A model generated the notes under the pieces. It ran no database searches. It saw only the letters and a list, made by a program, of their open reading frames with translations, and had not been told where the DNA came from. Positions 1 through 10,923 of a stretch of DNA of 64,000 nt are shown here, piece by piece. The stretch's first letter is position 1, and each line of letters opens with the position of its first letter. The translations under genes were made by a program, and so were the position numbers. The DNA is taken from assembly GCF_020360975.1 (NCBI RefSeq), contig NW_025408669.1:2418001-2482000 (forward strand), read 5' to 3'. Origin of the DNA: Hirsutella rhossiliensis (taxonomy: Eukaryota; Ascomycota; Sordariomycetes; Hypocreales; Ophiocordycipitaceae).

Positions 1-576
1 GACACGGCCGTTGAAGCTGATTGCTGCTCACTGCTCACTGCTGATGGGACGCTTTGGACCAACACGCAAGAACATCGACTGGTTCAGTAACCTTCTCAAT
101 GCGCATGACTTTTCCTCACGGGGAAGCTGTATCAAGTGCACTACTCTCCCGATGATGTCGAGGAACAAGCGTGGAGAAACAAGGGGGAGAAGGTGAGTTT
201 GATTACCGTCTCGAGGACTCATTTGAGTAACAAGGCCACGCAACTCCTGACCGTGCTTATACACGGCTTGCTAACGTCCACGACCGAGAAACCGCATCAC
301 ATCCACTAGTCTGGCATTTGAGCCGTTATGGGAAAGATGGGGAATCAAATCTAATGTGCGTCCCTGCTGCGTCCTCGAGCTCGAGTCGAGCTACGTGGAG
401 AGGGAGACGGCCCAACGAGCGTCAGATTGATGTAAATACTAAACGGGATCCCGCCTCAGTCGAGTCCGTTCCAGTGGCCTTCTGCGCTATGCAAGTACGC
501 CCAGTATCATGCCCATCTCATTATTCAATGCTCGCTTTTGACAATGCCCCCTTCCACCACACCGCCAGCCGTTGCA
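1..576. other. Left-edge stretch without a supportable gene
   Basis: Only short overlapping reading frames occur on both strands (the longest about 110 codons) and none resembles a known protein or has convincing splice sites. The right part probably contains the 3' untranslated region of the minus-strand gene ending at 577. Confidence 0.5.
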
Positions 577-1269
577 TCAGAAGAAGTTCGGTACTGCAAC
601 ACTCTTACGCTTCTGCGCCGTTGCGTCAACTGACGGCACGCCGTTGTAGATGATGCCGCTGGCCACGCTCTTCCGCCTCGTCGCCGGGTCAGCATGGGCC
701 GGCGCGCAGGATGCTGCTCCGTCTCCTGGTCAGCACCACACACCATTATACACACATACACGCAAACGCAGGTGTTCTCCCGGCTTACCTTCGTGGGCGG
801 CATAGGCCGCGCGGACCAAGTCATCAAACAGCTTCGACTGGGTCCTCTGGCGCGGCGTGGTAGCACACGGCGCAAGCCCGCCCTCGGCCTTGTTGAGGAC
901 TGCGGGCGCCGGCGTGGAAGCCCGATTTTCTTTTCTGCGGCGGAAGTAGGATACGACGGCGAAGGCAAGGATTAAGCACCCGAGGACTGGAGGGGCGTTC
1001 GTGTTAGCCCGTGTATCCACGCACAAGAACGAGGGAACTCGGGACTTGCCTCCTGCGGAGACGATGATGCCCAAGTCGGCGAAGCGAGGGACGCCGGTGG
1101 CTTCGCTGCCGGAGATGGAGATGGCTTCGGCTTCAGTTTCTGCTTTGACTTCGTCTGCGCGTTCGCTCAGGGGCATCCTCGGGAGCAGCAGTGGTACGGC
1201 AAAGGCGTGCTGGACTAGACAAGCGACGAGAATCGCGAGGCTCGACATGGCTGTGCTTGGCAACTTCAA
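577..1269 (-). CDS. Small secretory-pathway single-pass membrane protein, function unknown
   Basis: Predicted spliced CDS: 1050-1269, 789-986 and 577-725, giving 188 residues. The N-terminus has a signal-peptide-like stretch (residues about 8-25, ending AFA before VPLL). A short acidic lumenal or extracellular part follows, then one membrane segment at about residues 66-87, an RRR stop-transfer cluster and a basic cytosolic tail. The membrane segment is only continuous if the 63-nt intron 987-1049 with a GC donor is removed. The second intron (726-788, GTAAGC donor) contains an in-frame stop, so its removal adds about 49 residues ending in NFF. The topology suggests a type I membrane protein of the secretory pathway; I do not recognise the family. 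The first Met is used as the start; Met8 is also possible. Confidence 0.6.
987..1049 (-). other. GC-AG intron of the small membrane protein gene
   Basis: The donor reads AG|GCAAGT, the strong consensus of GC-AG introns. The branch point is GCTAAC and the acceptor CCTCCAG. At 63 nt, retention keeps the frame open, but splicing joins two hydrophobic halves into one continuous transmembrane helix, which argues that the spliced form is the functional one. Confidence 0.6.
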
Positions 1270-2255
1270 AGAGTGTGGGGATTTTCAGTTATTGCAGAGA
1301 ACGTGGTTCGAGACGGTTCGAGACGGCCCAAGACGAGGCCCAAGACGAGGGAGGTGGGTGGGGGGCCGGGGGGGGAGGGAGGGGGGCGGGAGAGAGCTGC
1401 TCTTATTGAGTATGTCTCTCACTTTCATAGACGACTCGCGTAGACGACGCATAAGCTCATTACTCGATCGCATGCTGGTCCGGATCATAGTCAAACTCTC
1501 TTTTGCATTGCCCAAAGCGGGAGAAAGGGCAACGCCAGCGTCTCGAAACCTGCGCTAGTCCATGGCTGCCTCCATGTTTCACAATGGAAAACAAGACCCC
1601 CTTTCCTTTAAGCTTTTGGTCTCATGTCGATGCTTTGATTCCCTGACTCTCTTTCGACATCAGACGCCGCCACCGTCGCCATTCAGTCACCAAGCCGGCC
1701 TATAGGGAGGCACGGTTCCGGCCCCCGGTATTTGCGAAACAGGTTGCCGTTGATCAACAAAACCACCCAGGCCTTGGAGCTGGCCGTCCATAGACGCCAC
1801 GTCTGTATTTCGCCAGGGATGGTGGAAGCCCGGCCTGTGCGCGCCCGTGTTTCGTTTCATGTCAGGCCTTTATGGAAGCTGTCTCCAAGGGAAGTTCGAC
1901 CGCAGAGTAACAGGGAAGCGTCACCTACCATCTCCGAAGCCTTTCCGGCTGACGCAAATCTTGGGGCGAGAGAACTTATGGATAAAAAAACACCGTAATT
2001 TCCACCGCACGAAGCGCCTGGGCCATGCACAATCTGGCCACCAACGGCCCTGCCGCCACGTGGATCTCTCTTCGACATCTCCCCCGAGAGCCCTGGCACG
2101 CCCGCTGGTTGGGATTAACAGTTTCCTCGGCCGTGGCCTGTTTATCCCTGGCTTCGTAGTGTCCCGTAGCTTCCGTACGGAAATCGCCGTGAGGGAGAGC
2201 GGGGAGTCTAAGCGCCCTGAGTTGCAGATGGTTTCCGAGAACCGCACAGAGGTGC
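1270..2255. other. Intergenic region
   Basis: The part next to 1269 is the promoter and leader of the minus-strand gene and includes a G-rich/pyrimidine-biased tract (about 1330-1392). The rest holds only overlapping frames on both strands that look like chance. No gene, RNA or repeat recognised. Confidence 0.5.
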
Positions 2256-3953
2256 TCACCCACCGGGCACACGGCGCAAGACATGAATTTCTGTTGCGGA
2301 GTTGGCGGCGGGGCTGGAAACCTCATCTTCATCTGACTGACTCAAACCATGATCTGTATACAGCTTCGCCCCTGGCGGTTCAACGAAGAGCAAGGCGACG
2401 AGGGAAGCGGCGCAAAGCAGAGCAACGTAGAACCAAGGTAGTCCCGTCCACACGCCCTTTCTCTGTAGGCCGAAGTCGAAAAGCCGGGCCAAGGCCGGAC
2501 CGCCGAAGAAAGACCCCAGGACCTCCACCATGCCAATCAGAGCATAGAGCCTCGTCGTATGCTCGGCATCGACATGATGAGACACGGTCGCGCGAGCTAA
2601 GGGGCTGTCGGCAGATCCAAACGTACCGATGAACAGGCCCATGATAAAGACAGAGGCATTGGAGCTGAGCCCTTGTACGAGAGCACCTACGAGGTTGAGG
2701 AGCGTGGAGGCCTGCGTCAGGAAAAGGTCCGTGCCAAAAACCGTGGAGCGAAAGCGCCGCGACATGAGCACCTGGGATGCCCTGGGCAGAGCGGCTAGAA
2801 CGGCGAGATTGAGTATGCCGAGCGGGGAGAGCAAGATGCTTGTCTCGGAAAACTTCCACCCAAAATTTTTGCTGATGTATTGTGTCAGCGTCGACGTATA
2901 CGCCGTGAACCTGGCGTTTTGGAACAGAAACAAGACGAGAACGAGCAGGATGTTTGTGTTCTTGACCAATTCCAAAGAGCGACCCAAGTCACGCAGTCCG
3001 CTGCCGACAAGTTCCTTGATGTCGACGAGCTGGGCCTTGCTCGGGGTCCCGGGCCTGGCGACCAAGGTTTCCGGGATGAAGAAGAAGATGCAGAGGATTG
3101 CAGGGGTGACTGCCAGGACGACGTAGACGGGGATCCATGGCCCGTACTTTTCCATGAGAAGGCCGGCCAGCATGGGGCCAATGAGGGCGCCGGCGGTGGA
3201 GCCAAAGCTCAGGTAAAGAAAGCTCGCGGCTCTGTGCGTGGCGGAGTCAGCGCTGGTCAAGATTCGTGAGAGGTCTTGCCACTGTGTGCCTCACGTTTCC
3301 TGCTCGGAACTCACATCCGCCGCCATGGCGTACACTGTGGCCAGTAAAGTGGGAACGCCGCCACCGAGCAGCAGGAAGAGCGAGCCGATCATGAGCAAGT
3401 AGGGGTTGTTGCGGACACTGGCCTGCATCTTGCCGAGCATAAAGGGGGCAAAGCAAAAGGAGAGGGCGGTGCCGCCGTAGGCCATGAGGGCGGTTGGCTT
3501 GCGACCGATGCGGTCAGCGAGCAGGGCAAAGGGGAAAGAGACGAGCAGAGCTGAAACCGTTGGTCAGCGGAGAGATGGTGGACGGAGGACGAGGAGACTC
3601 GTACTCATGATGGAGTTGAAGAGGCCGAACCAGCCCAGCACGTAGGCCAGACGCGACTGCACCTCGTCGCCCTTGCACTGCATCTCATCGATGATGGTGT
3701 GAGAGCTGTCGGCGTAGTGGGCGTGGCAGAGGGCGTCCTCGATGAGGCGGTAGAGGGGAATGAGCATGAGCATGCCGCTCGACGTGACGCAGAACATGAC
3801 GGCCGCGGCGAGCAGCACAATGGAGCCGGGCGTCTTGGCCTGCCACGACCTCGCCCTGATGCGCGGCCAGGTGGGCAGCGGCTCGTCGTGTCGCTCATCG
3901 TCGTCGAGCAGCGGAGCGTCCTCGGGAGCGTCCTCATCAACATGAGACGGCAT
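2256..3953 (-). CDS. Major facilitator superfamily transporter
   Basis: Three exons: 3605-3953, 3295-3550 and 2256-3252, giving 533 residues. Intron 3551-3604 has GTACGA, branch CTGAC and TTTCAG. Intron 3253-3294 is only 42 nt. Splicing restores the MFS signature loop LLADRIGRKP after the first membrane helices; other MFS features follow, with about 12 hydrophobic segments in total. The N-terminus is acidic and carries an E-x-x-x-L-L motif (Glu11 to Leu15-Leu16), a type of signal used for AP-3-dependent vacuolar delivery in fungi, so a vacuolar location is plausible. Substrate cannot be read from the sequence. It is divergent from the gene starting at 4554, with a 600-bp shared promoter. Confidence 0.85.
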
Positions 3954-4553
3954 GGGACTGCGGCGAGAAGTCGATGAGGGGAGAGGGGCGGGAGGCGAAA
4001 GTGGGAGATGGGGAGAAAGGCGGTGGAGGAGTCGGAGCTCAGGTGGAGGTCCGAAGTATCGAAATATCCAAGGCGGGAAGGAAGGCTCGAGCCGGGCTCA
4101 GCCGCAGCCCCTTTGTTGGTGTCAAGACAGTGCCGATCAGCGGAGTCTCCGTCTGACGGGCGACATTGAATCTGACTGCTGCCTGGACGCATCGTTTTTC
4201 CTCAAAGCAGGCTTCATCTTTTGCTGAATCAATTCGTCGTCAGACTATTACCAAGTCGTCTACCGGTAGTCATGCCATGTGGACTTGACTGCCCACCTGT
4301 CAAGACAACAATGCCCCGGAGATCATCAGTGATGACACGCGCTGAATCTATGCGCATTGGCGGTGGCTAGTCAGTGGTCGTGGGTGGATTGCCGCCGTCG
4401 TGTAGAATTGCCGTCGGCTTTGACTCCCAATTATTTGGTAAGCAACTCCTCAGTGTGTGGAGAGAGAGAGAGAGAGATGCCAAGTCGTCTCCAACGCTTG
4501 TTTCTGCCTCATCCCAGAGCCTAATTGTACGTCTCTTCTTCGACATCCCCGGC
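3954..4553. promoter_or_regulatory. Divergent promoter between MFS transporter and NMT1/THI5-like gene
   Basis: This is a 600-bp intergenic stretch between two head-to-head start codons. It includes a short GA microsatellite (about 4460-4478) in the leader of the plus-strand gene. I looked for a thiamine-pyrophosphate riboswitch here because of the downstream family and saw no match to its conserved core. Confidence 0.5.
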
Positions 4554-5499
4554 ATGGCTCTGCGCATCGGCTTCGTGCCCGAACACTTCTCGACCCCGCT
4601 CTACTTTGCGCAGAAACACTACGGCCTCGATGCCGCCCTGATCCCCTTCCCCTCGGGCACCGGCCACATGGTCACGGCGCTCCGGGCCGGTGAGATCGAC
4701 GTCGGCATCGGCCTGACCGAGGGCTGGATCGCCGGCCTCGGCAAGGAGGGCGTCGACGGCGACGGCGGATATCGCCTCGTCGGCACCTACGTCGACACAC
4801 CGCTCTGTACGTGAAGTCTTGATTGCCAAGAGTCTTTGACCACCAACCAACACCCGCACGACAGGCTGGGCCATCTCGACGGGCGCCCGTCGCCCCGACA
4901 TCACGTCCGTCGACTCCCTCATCGGCCGCAAGATTGGCGTCTCCCGCATCGGCTCCGGTAGCTACGTCATGGGCTACGTCCTCGCCGACCAGCAAGGCTG
5001 GCTGCAGCCGTCGACGCAGCCCTTTTCCGACACGGTCGTGCTAAACACGTTTGACAAGCTGCGCGAGGCCGTCAACTCGGGCGAGGCCGACTTCTTCATG
5101 TGGGAGCACTTTACCTCCAAGAAACACCACGACGCCGGCGAGATACGCCGCGTCGGCCACATCTACACGCCCTGGAGCAGCTGGAAAATCGTCGCCTCGA
5201 CCAAGCTGGCGCCGCTCCACGGCGGCGTCGATGCTCGCGTCAAGACCCTGTTTGAGAAGCTGGACCGGGGCGTTCAGCACTTCAACGACAACCAGGACGA
5301 GGCTGTCGGCTACATCTCCGCCAGCTTGGGATACACGGAGCCCGATGCGAGGGAGTGGCTCAAGACGGTCCGGTTTCCGTCCCGGACCGAGGGCGTCAAG
5401 CCAGAGGTCGTGTCTGACTGCGTGGCCATTCTGAGGAAGGCGGGTGTCTTGGTTCAAGGCAAGGGGATGGACCCCGAAGCCATGATGGTGAACCCGTGA
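4554..5499 (+). CDS. NMT1/THI5-like (SsuA-type) substrate-binding-fold protein
   Basis: Two exons, 4554-4806 and 4865-5499, joined across a 58-nt intron (GTACGT ... GACAG), giving 295 residues. It has the periplasmic-binding-protein type II pattern of the NMT1/THI5/SsuA superfamily: an N-terminal RIGFVPEHFSTPLYFAQ segment, a GTGHMVTALRAGEIDVGIGL segment, then GRKIGVSRIGSGSYVMGYVLA. It lacks a signal peptide. The layout resembles the Ca3427-like subfamily of Candida rather than genuine Thi5 pyrimidine synthase. Function in fungi is unclear; a small-ligand binding or enzymatic role is inferred only from the fold. Confidence 0.75.
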
Positions 5500-6977
5500 G
5501 CCAACTGTTAGCCAGGTCTCTCGACAATGGTCATGGGGAAGCCTGTTAGATGGCTCGTCTCGTTGCGACGTCCGCCCGACATTCCGTCCTGATTCCGGAC
5601 TGCCGTTGCGTTAGCCCAACTGCATTGGTGCCGGCGTGCCGTGGCTCAATGAAGCAAATGGGCAAAAAAGGGAGACAGTCATCATTCGTAATCATCCGCT
5701 GTGGTCAGCTTGACCACATACTCGACGACGTCGCTCTGTGCTCATTGGATGGATGGCTTACAGCTACATCTCAGTTATGGCGGTACAGAACACTGCGCAA
5801 GTCTCCGGCCACATGGAGTTGTGGACAATTGTTTGTATTCACAAGGGCATAGTGACTGCCATGCTCTGGATGTGGTTACGTCGGCTTGGGCCTGGGGCGG
5901 AATATTCTATTCCACGGTAGTTGGTGTCCACTCCAGGCTCACTACTGTTAGCTTCAAGTACGCCCGAGTTTAATGGAGCAACTGTAAACGGGAACTGGAC
6001 AATTGTGATTGAGGAGCTTGCGTGATTCTGAAAGAAGACGATGGCAAGGGGCCAAGACATGTACGACTCGTGCTCGCCGAATCGACGCATCATGCGCCAA
6101 GCCGGCATTCATGTTAGCCGCTTCATATCTCATCCTGATTGCCCGATTACTTACTCTCTTCACTGAAGCCCTCTATGCCATTCGAGTTGGTTGCTTGCCC
6201 GTTTGCCTCATCTAGCCCCTAGTCACTAACATTGCTTGCTTCTTTGTCACTGCCACAGGGATCGCTCTGCCATCCTGGTCGCAACCCTCATCAGGATTGG
6301 CCGGGAGGAGCAAAATGGATGCTTTTTTTTGGCATCGTTTTGCTATTTCTGCTGGGAAGGTTCTTGTCGTTAACAGGGAAGCTATGCACATATCTTTAGT
6401 CTCTCGACGCGTCTTTCGGGTATTTATTGATAGTGGTTTTAGTACCAACTTTTGTGAGGTCGATGGTTGCTTGCCGCGCCCCAGAAGCAATGACGCAACG
6501 TGACCAATAAGAAGAGCACGAGCTTCCGAGGCACGGTTTCTGGCTTTCTGCAACCCCTTCCTACTCTACTACGTACAGTACAGACAGTGCAGAGAATGCC
6601 TGGCTCACCCAGCCGCGCGACGCACACACTAGTTAGCGAGGCTCACCCGGCTCTCCCGGCTCACCCGCCCGCGGTTGCGCGATTGGCCGGAGCGGGGGAG
6701 CCAGCAGCGGCCCTGTCATGCACAGAGGCTGGCCCACCGTGAACCTCGTAACCTCGTAACCTCGTAAAGCCCATCACGGCACAGAGCCTTCTGTCGCCGC
6801 CATCGCCCTCTCGTCCACCCCTCGCTCATTGAGTGCCCTTTCGCCGACCGTCGACTCCCCTGCCCCATCGTGCCGGCCCGGATACCGAATGCAAACGCGA
6901 TCCGCTGCCCGGATGCCCAGCCCCGACTCCGCCTCGTCTAGCACCGCGGGACACAGCCCGTCGACAGGCGATCCGTG
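5500..6977. other. Intergenic region
   Basis: It holds the 3' region of the gene ending at 5499 and the promoter and leader of the gene starting at 6978. Reading frames here are short and overlapping. A short direct repeat of AACCTCGT occurs around 6741-6765 and repeated CCCGGCTC motifs around 6645-6665. No gene or RNA recognised. Confidence 0.5.
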
Positions 6978-8627
6978 ATGCCCTCGCCGCCTCCGCCCGG
7001 GTCGGACTCGGAGCCCATACTGCCCAGCGATGCTGTTGCCGGCCTCGGCCTGGAGCACCGGAGGATGTCGTCCACGGCCGCCTCAACGGGCTTGTCCCTG
7101 CGGGAGTCGTACTCGTCTCCTGAAAAGGGGGGTCTGCGGGCGCGAATGGGCTTGGCTGGCGTTGCCAGGCGCACGCTCGGCATCTCCCTCTTGCTTGTGA
7201 CCGTCTTTCTATGGACCGTATCAAACTTCCTGGCCAGTGTAGGCACCCTCTCCCGACGCCCAACGAACCCGGGTAAGACGGATCCCACGGCGCTGACACT
7301 CCATCATGCAGTTCATCTTCTCCGACCACACCTACAACAAGCCCTTTTTCCTCGTCTACATCAACTCGTCAGTTTTTGCCGCGTCGGTGATGCCCATGTT
7401 TGCAAGGTACATGCTCAAGAGTGGGATCCGGGGCTTGCGCAACGACGCGGTGCGCATGTGGCACGAGCACAGACAGTCGCGCTCGGCCACCAAACTGCGG
7501 GCGGCGGGCGGCGACGACGACGAAACAACGGGCGAGCGCTTGCTGGTGGATGACGAGGGGGTGCTCGAAGCTTTCGCCCCGGGCGACGGCCAGCTCGGCT
7601 TCCGAGAGACGGCCGTGTTGAGCCTCGAGTTTTGCATGCTGTGGTTCTCAGCCAACTACTTCGCGTCGGCATGTCTCGAATACACGAGCGTGGCAAGCGT
7701 GACGATTTTGACATCGACGAGCAGCATGTGGACCCTAGTCTTTTGCTCCGTCTATGGCGTCGAGTCCTTTTCTGTCCGCAAGCTGGTGGGCGTCATGGCC
7801 TCGCTCGTCGGCGTCGGCCTCATCTCGACGGTGGACCTGTCGGGCGAAAGCGACGAGAACCGGGGGTCATTTCCCCACAAGACGCCGGGGCAGGTTGCCA
7901 TTGGCGACTCAATGGCCTTGTTCAGCGCCGTCGTCTACGGCCTGTACGTGACGGTGATGAAGCGGCGGGTCGGCGACGAGGACAAGGTCGACATGCGCCT
8001 GTTCTTTGGCCTGGTCGGAGTCTTTAGCCTGGCCCTGCTGTGGCCGCTGTTTTTCATCTTACACTGGACCAACATTGAACCGGTATGCTTATGCTTGGCC
8101 ATGACGGAAGCCGCCCGAGATGAGGGAGACTGACTCGACTCCTCTGTCCAGTTTGAGATGCCTCCGACGGGCAAAGTTTGGGCAGTCATCGTCGTACGTC
8201 TTGGCAACCCCCCTCCCCCGTTTATCCCTGAGTTTATCAGCTTTGCTTCTCTATGCATCGTGAGTGGAGACGCAGTTCTGACGGAAGCGCCGCGCAGGCC
8301 AACTCGCTATCGTCGTTCGTGAGCGACATATCGTGGGCGTTCGCCATGCTCCTGACGACGCCGCTCGTGGTGACGGTGGGACTGTCGTTAACGATCCCCC
8401 TGTCGCTGATCGGGGAGATGATACAGTACGGGCAGTACTCGAGCTTCATCTACTGGATCGGGGCCGCCGTGGTGTTTATCTCCTTTCTCTTTATCAACAA
8501 CGAGAGCCAGGAAGAGGGCGGGGCCAGGGCGCCGAGCGAGGGCAGCGGTCTTGTCGGCACTCGATTGACTGATTCTCCGCCTCTGCCTCCTCCTCAACAT
8601 GCGGAACCTCGGACGGCGAGCGCATAG
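6978..8627 (+). CDS. SLC35F/THI74-like (EamA/DMT) membrane transporter
   Basis: Four exons (6978-7238, 7312-8082, 8152-8193, 8298-8627), 467 residues. The hydrophilic N-terminus is followed by about ten membrane segments. Recognisable family pieces are WTVSNFLASFIFSDHTYNKP (made by the first splice), LEYTSVASVTILTSTSSMWT and the C-terminal TTPLVVTVGLSLTIPLSLIG. These match the fungal relatives of yeast YML018C/THI74 and human SLC35F5, drug/metabolite-superfamily transporters of vacuolar or endomembranes. Exon 3 is only 42 nt. The start at 6978 was preferred because it is the first ATG in frame after a leader without another in-frame Met. Substrate unknown. Confidence 0.85.
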
Positions 8628-8886
8628 ACGAGAGGCTCGTATGCATGCATGTATAAGACCAGGCCTTCTCCGGAGAATGTGCAGCGACTTGGTTAGACTT
8701 TTGGGCAGCAGCTGCGACCGTGTACAGTGGCAGCCGGCGGACATGTCTGCTCTCGGACACTGACAGGCAAAGGTGAAGTTATCTCGGGCTCCACAGCCGT
8801 CGACGGTAGCCAAAGACAACGATAGCCGGGGCAGGGTCTCGGCTGCAGCTTTACCCATCCTGTACATGTCTGCACGCAGCCTCGAT

Positions 8887-9014
8887 ATTGAAGCTCGGCC
8901 ATCCGTTGTTTGGGCGCACGTCGTGCTGTGAGAGGGCAGACAGGCCCGGCATTGAAGCTCAGCCATCTGTGGCCTCGCGGCGCCCGTGCTGTGAGAGGGC
9001 GCAAGGGGCTCGGA
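8887..9014. repeat. Imperfect tandem duplication, 64-bp unit, two copies
   Basis: Two adjacent units start with ATTGAAGCTC (8887 and 8951). They share most of their first 50 bases, including GGCCATC/AGCCATC and GTGCTGTGAGAGGGC; the last bases of each unit differ. No coding function is apparent. Confidence 0.75.
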
Positions 9015-10479
9015 TCGACGAGGGAGCACGCTTATTGGCCGAGAAGATGGGCGTACGTGTTCCGGACAGCGCGGCGTGGGGTCACAAGTGTGGGCGAGGA
9101 CGCGTGCCGGGTCGGCGAGCACCGCGCCTCGGCCGGAGGGCAGGAGGAAATAGCGCGTGGTACAAGACTCGGGACGGCAGGCAATGGGTGGTGACAGGGC
9201 GCATAGTGTCATGGCACGGCGGCGTCGGTCGTCGGGACGAGTGCATGTTGACTCGTCAGGTGACACCGAGAGAGCAGGAATGAGTCGAATGACCAGATCC
9301 AACCCGACATGCATCCAGTAGAGATTTGGATGCGTCGGGATACGTGTGCGGCACGGAGAGGGTATTTGGAGATGTCATTGCTCAAGATGGGTGTAAAGTG
9401 GCGTGTTTGTTACGTCCCACAGAGGGGCAATTATCCCATTCCCAACTCTAATCATGAGAGGAAAAGGCCGAAGATTCCAGGCACGTGTGAACTGAGGTCT
9501 CATCTAATCAATCAGTTCATCCGGTGGGGAAGCAGGCCAAAAGCGCCGGGTCGGTTCGCGGGTGGGGGAGATTGATAACTTTAACCTTCTCAGAGTAGTT
9601 CCTTGTTTGCCCATCTGTCCGAGAGACGCGTCGGGTTGGACCGCCTTGTCAACTTTGGGAAGCGGGCTCGGCTCATACATACAACACACATATATTTGGC
9701 AGACGATATGCTGTAGTAGGCCATTGACAGACGGCACTTGTGCCACACCCAAAGTTCATATAGATTATAGGCTGAGGAAACAGACTGGGAACCTCGGGCG
9801 TCGGCGAGGAGGCGGGAGACGACCGATGGGTCTCCAAAGCATCGATGGCGGGTATGACCGCCGTTTGCCGGGGCTAGACAAGTTCCACCAATGCGTCTCT
9901 CTCTCGCATAAATACCAACTAAAAAATCTTCCAGGGATATGACTGTACATGGTTTTCCGGTGCATGCACGTCGGGTGCCGTCATATGCAAGCTCCACGCG
10001 CGTCAGTAACGCGTTGGGGTCTCGTGCAACGGCCATGTTCTATACCTAAACTTTAGTAGGGAGTCGGAAACGACAAGGGCAACAAAGAAGAGCAGTGTTG
10101 AAGTGCCTTGGTGTTGCACGCGGCAGAAAAAGGCCCCGACGCTGTGCTCAGCTCGTCGACTCTGACAGAGTATATAGACAGAGTATTAATTATATACAGG
10201 ACCGTGATTGCATCAGCCAGTAACGATTTGACATCGATGAAGAAGGAGTCCAGACTCTGTCCCCTGTCAATGCCCCGCGTGCGCGAGAGCCGCACCAATG
10301 TAACTCCGACAGGGTTTACGGCTCTTTTCCCTCTTCAGACCAAGAGCGCTCCCAGGATTCGGTCATTGTCTAGGTTAACCAACCCATCGCCAAAGGGACA
10401 TGCCGCGTGGTGTATTGGAGGCTTCCACGCTCCCGGCCGAGCTACAGCACCACTACCTGCTAGCCTCCGTTGATCCACC

Positions 10480-10880
10480 CAGCCCTCGCTACCCGGCTTG
10501 TTCCTTGCATGTACCCTGTCGGTCAAGCCATCGTCCAACAACCTCCATCTCTCTTGTAAACCGCTCCTGCCCGTGCATACTTGCCGGCCCTCTTGCCTCC
10601 ATTTCGACCCAGTTCTTCCTTCCTTCCAAAGACACCTCACCGCCCTCGCACACCCCGTGCCTACCTTGCACTTCCTTGCCAGCAACCCTCGACCTCTACA
10701 TGCCTCTCCCTCTACACGCCTCTCCCCCTCTCTCTTCGTCTCTCACGACTCATCTTGCCGTCCCATCTCGTCCTCTTTCTCTCCTTCACTCTCCTCATTG
10801 ATACATACCTATCCTTTATACATCTCCTAAGTTAGATCCTCTCTAATCGACCTCGCGGCTCACTGCCCCCCTCGCAACCT
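10480..10880 (+). promoter_or_regulatory. CT-rich promoter/5' leader of the heme-oxygenase-like gene
   Basis: About 400 nt are strongly pyrimidine-biased on the coding strand (runs of CTCTC, TCCTTC and CCCCTC), ending about 45 nt before the start codon. CT tracts of this kind are common just upstream of transcription starts in filamentous ascomycetes. Overlapping open frames here reflect the biased composition. Confidence 0.55.
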
Positions 10881-10923
10881 CCTCCCGGAGTTGGGGGATG
10901 CCCCCGTCGACAACCTAATCACC

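Larger units (their letters stand above)
8628..10923. other. Intergenic region with a tandem duplication and a CT-rich leader
   Basis: No gene is supportable. A 308-codon minus-strand frame reaching into the last exon of the transporter is antisense and has no recognisable protein. The stretch contains the imperfect tandem repeat at 8887-9014 and, near its right end, the pyrimidine-rich leader of the next gene. Confidence 0.5.

Noticed and set aside
4300..4560. Possible thiamine-pyrophosphate riboswitch ahead of the THI5-like gene
   Set aside because: The conserved core elements (CTGAGA and the later P4/P5 consensus) are not present here nor before the THI74-like gene at 6978.
8388..9314. 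308-codon minus-strand frame overlapping the end of the SLC35F-like gene
   Set aside because: It runs antisense through a real exon and across the tandem repeat, has no recognisable domain, and is rich in Arg/Pro/Ser as expected of chance frames in GC-rich DNA.
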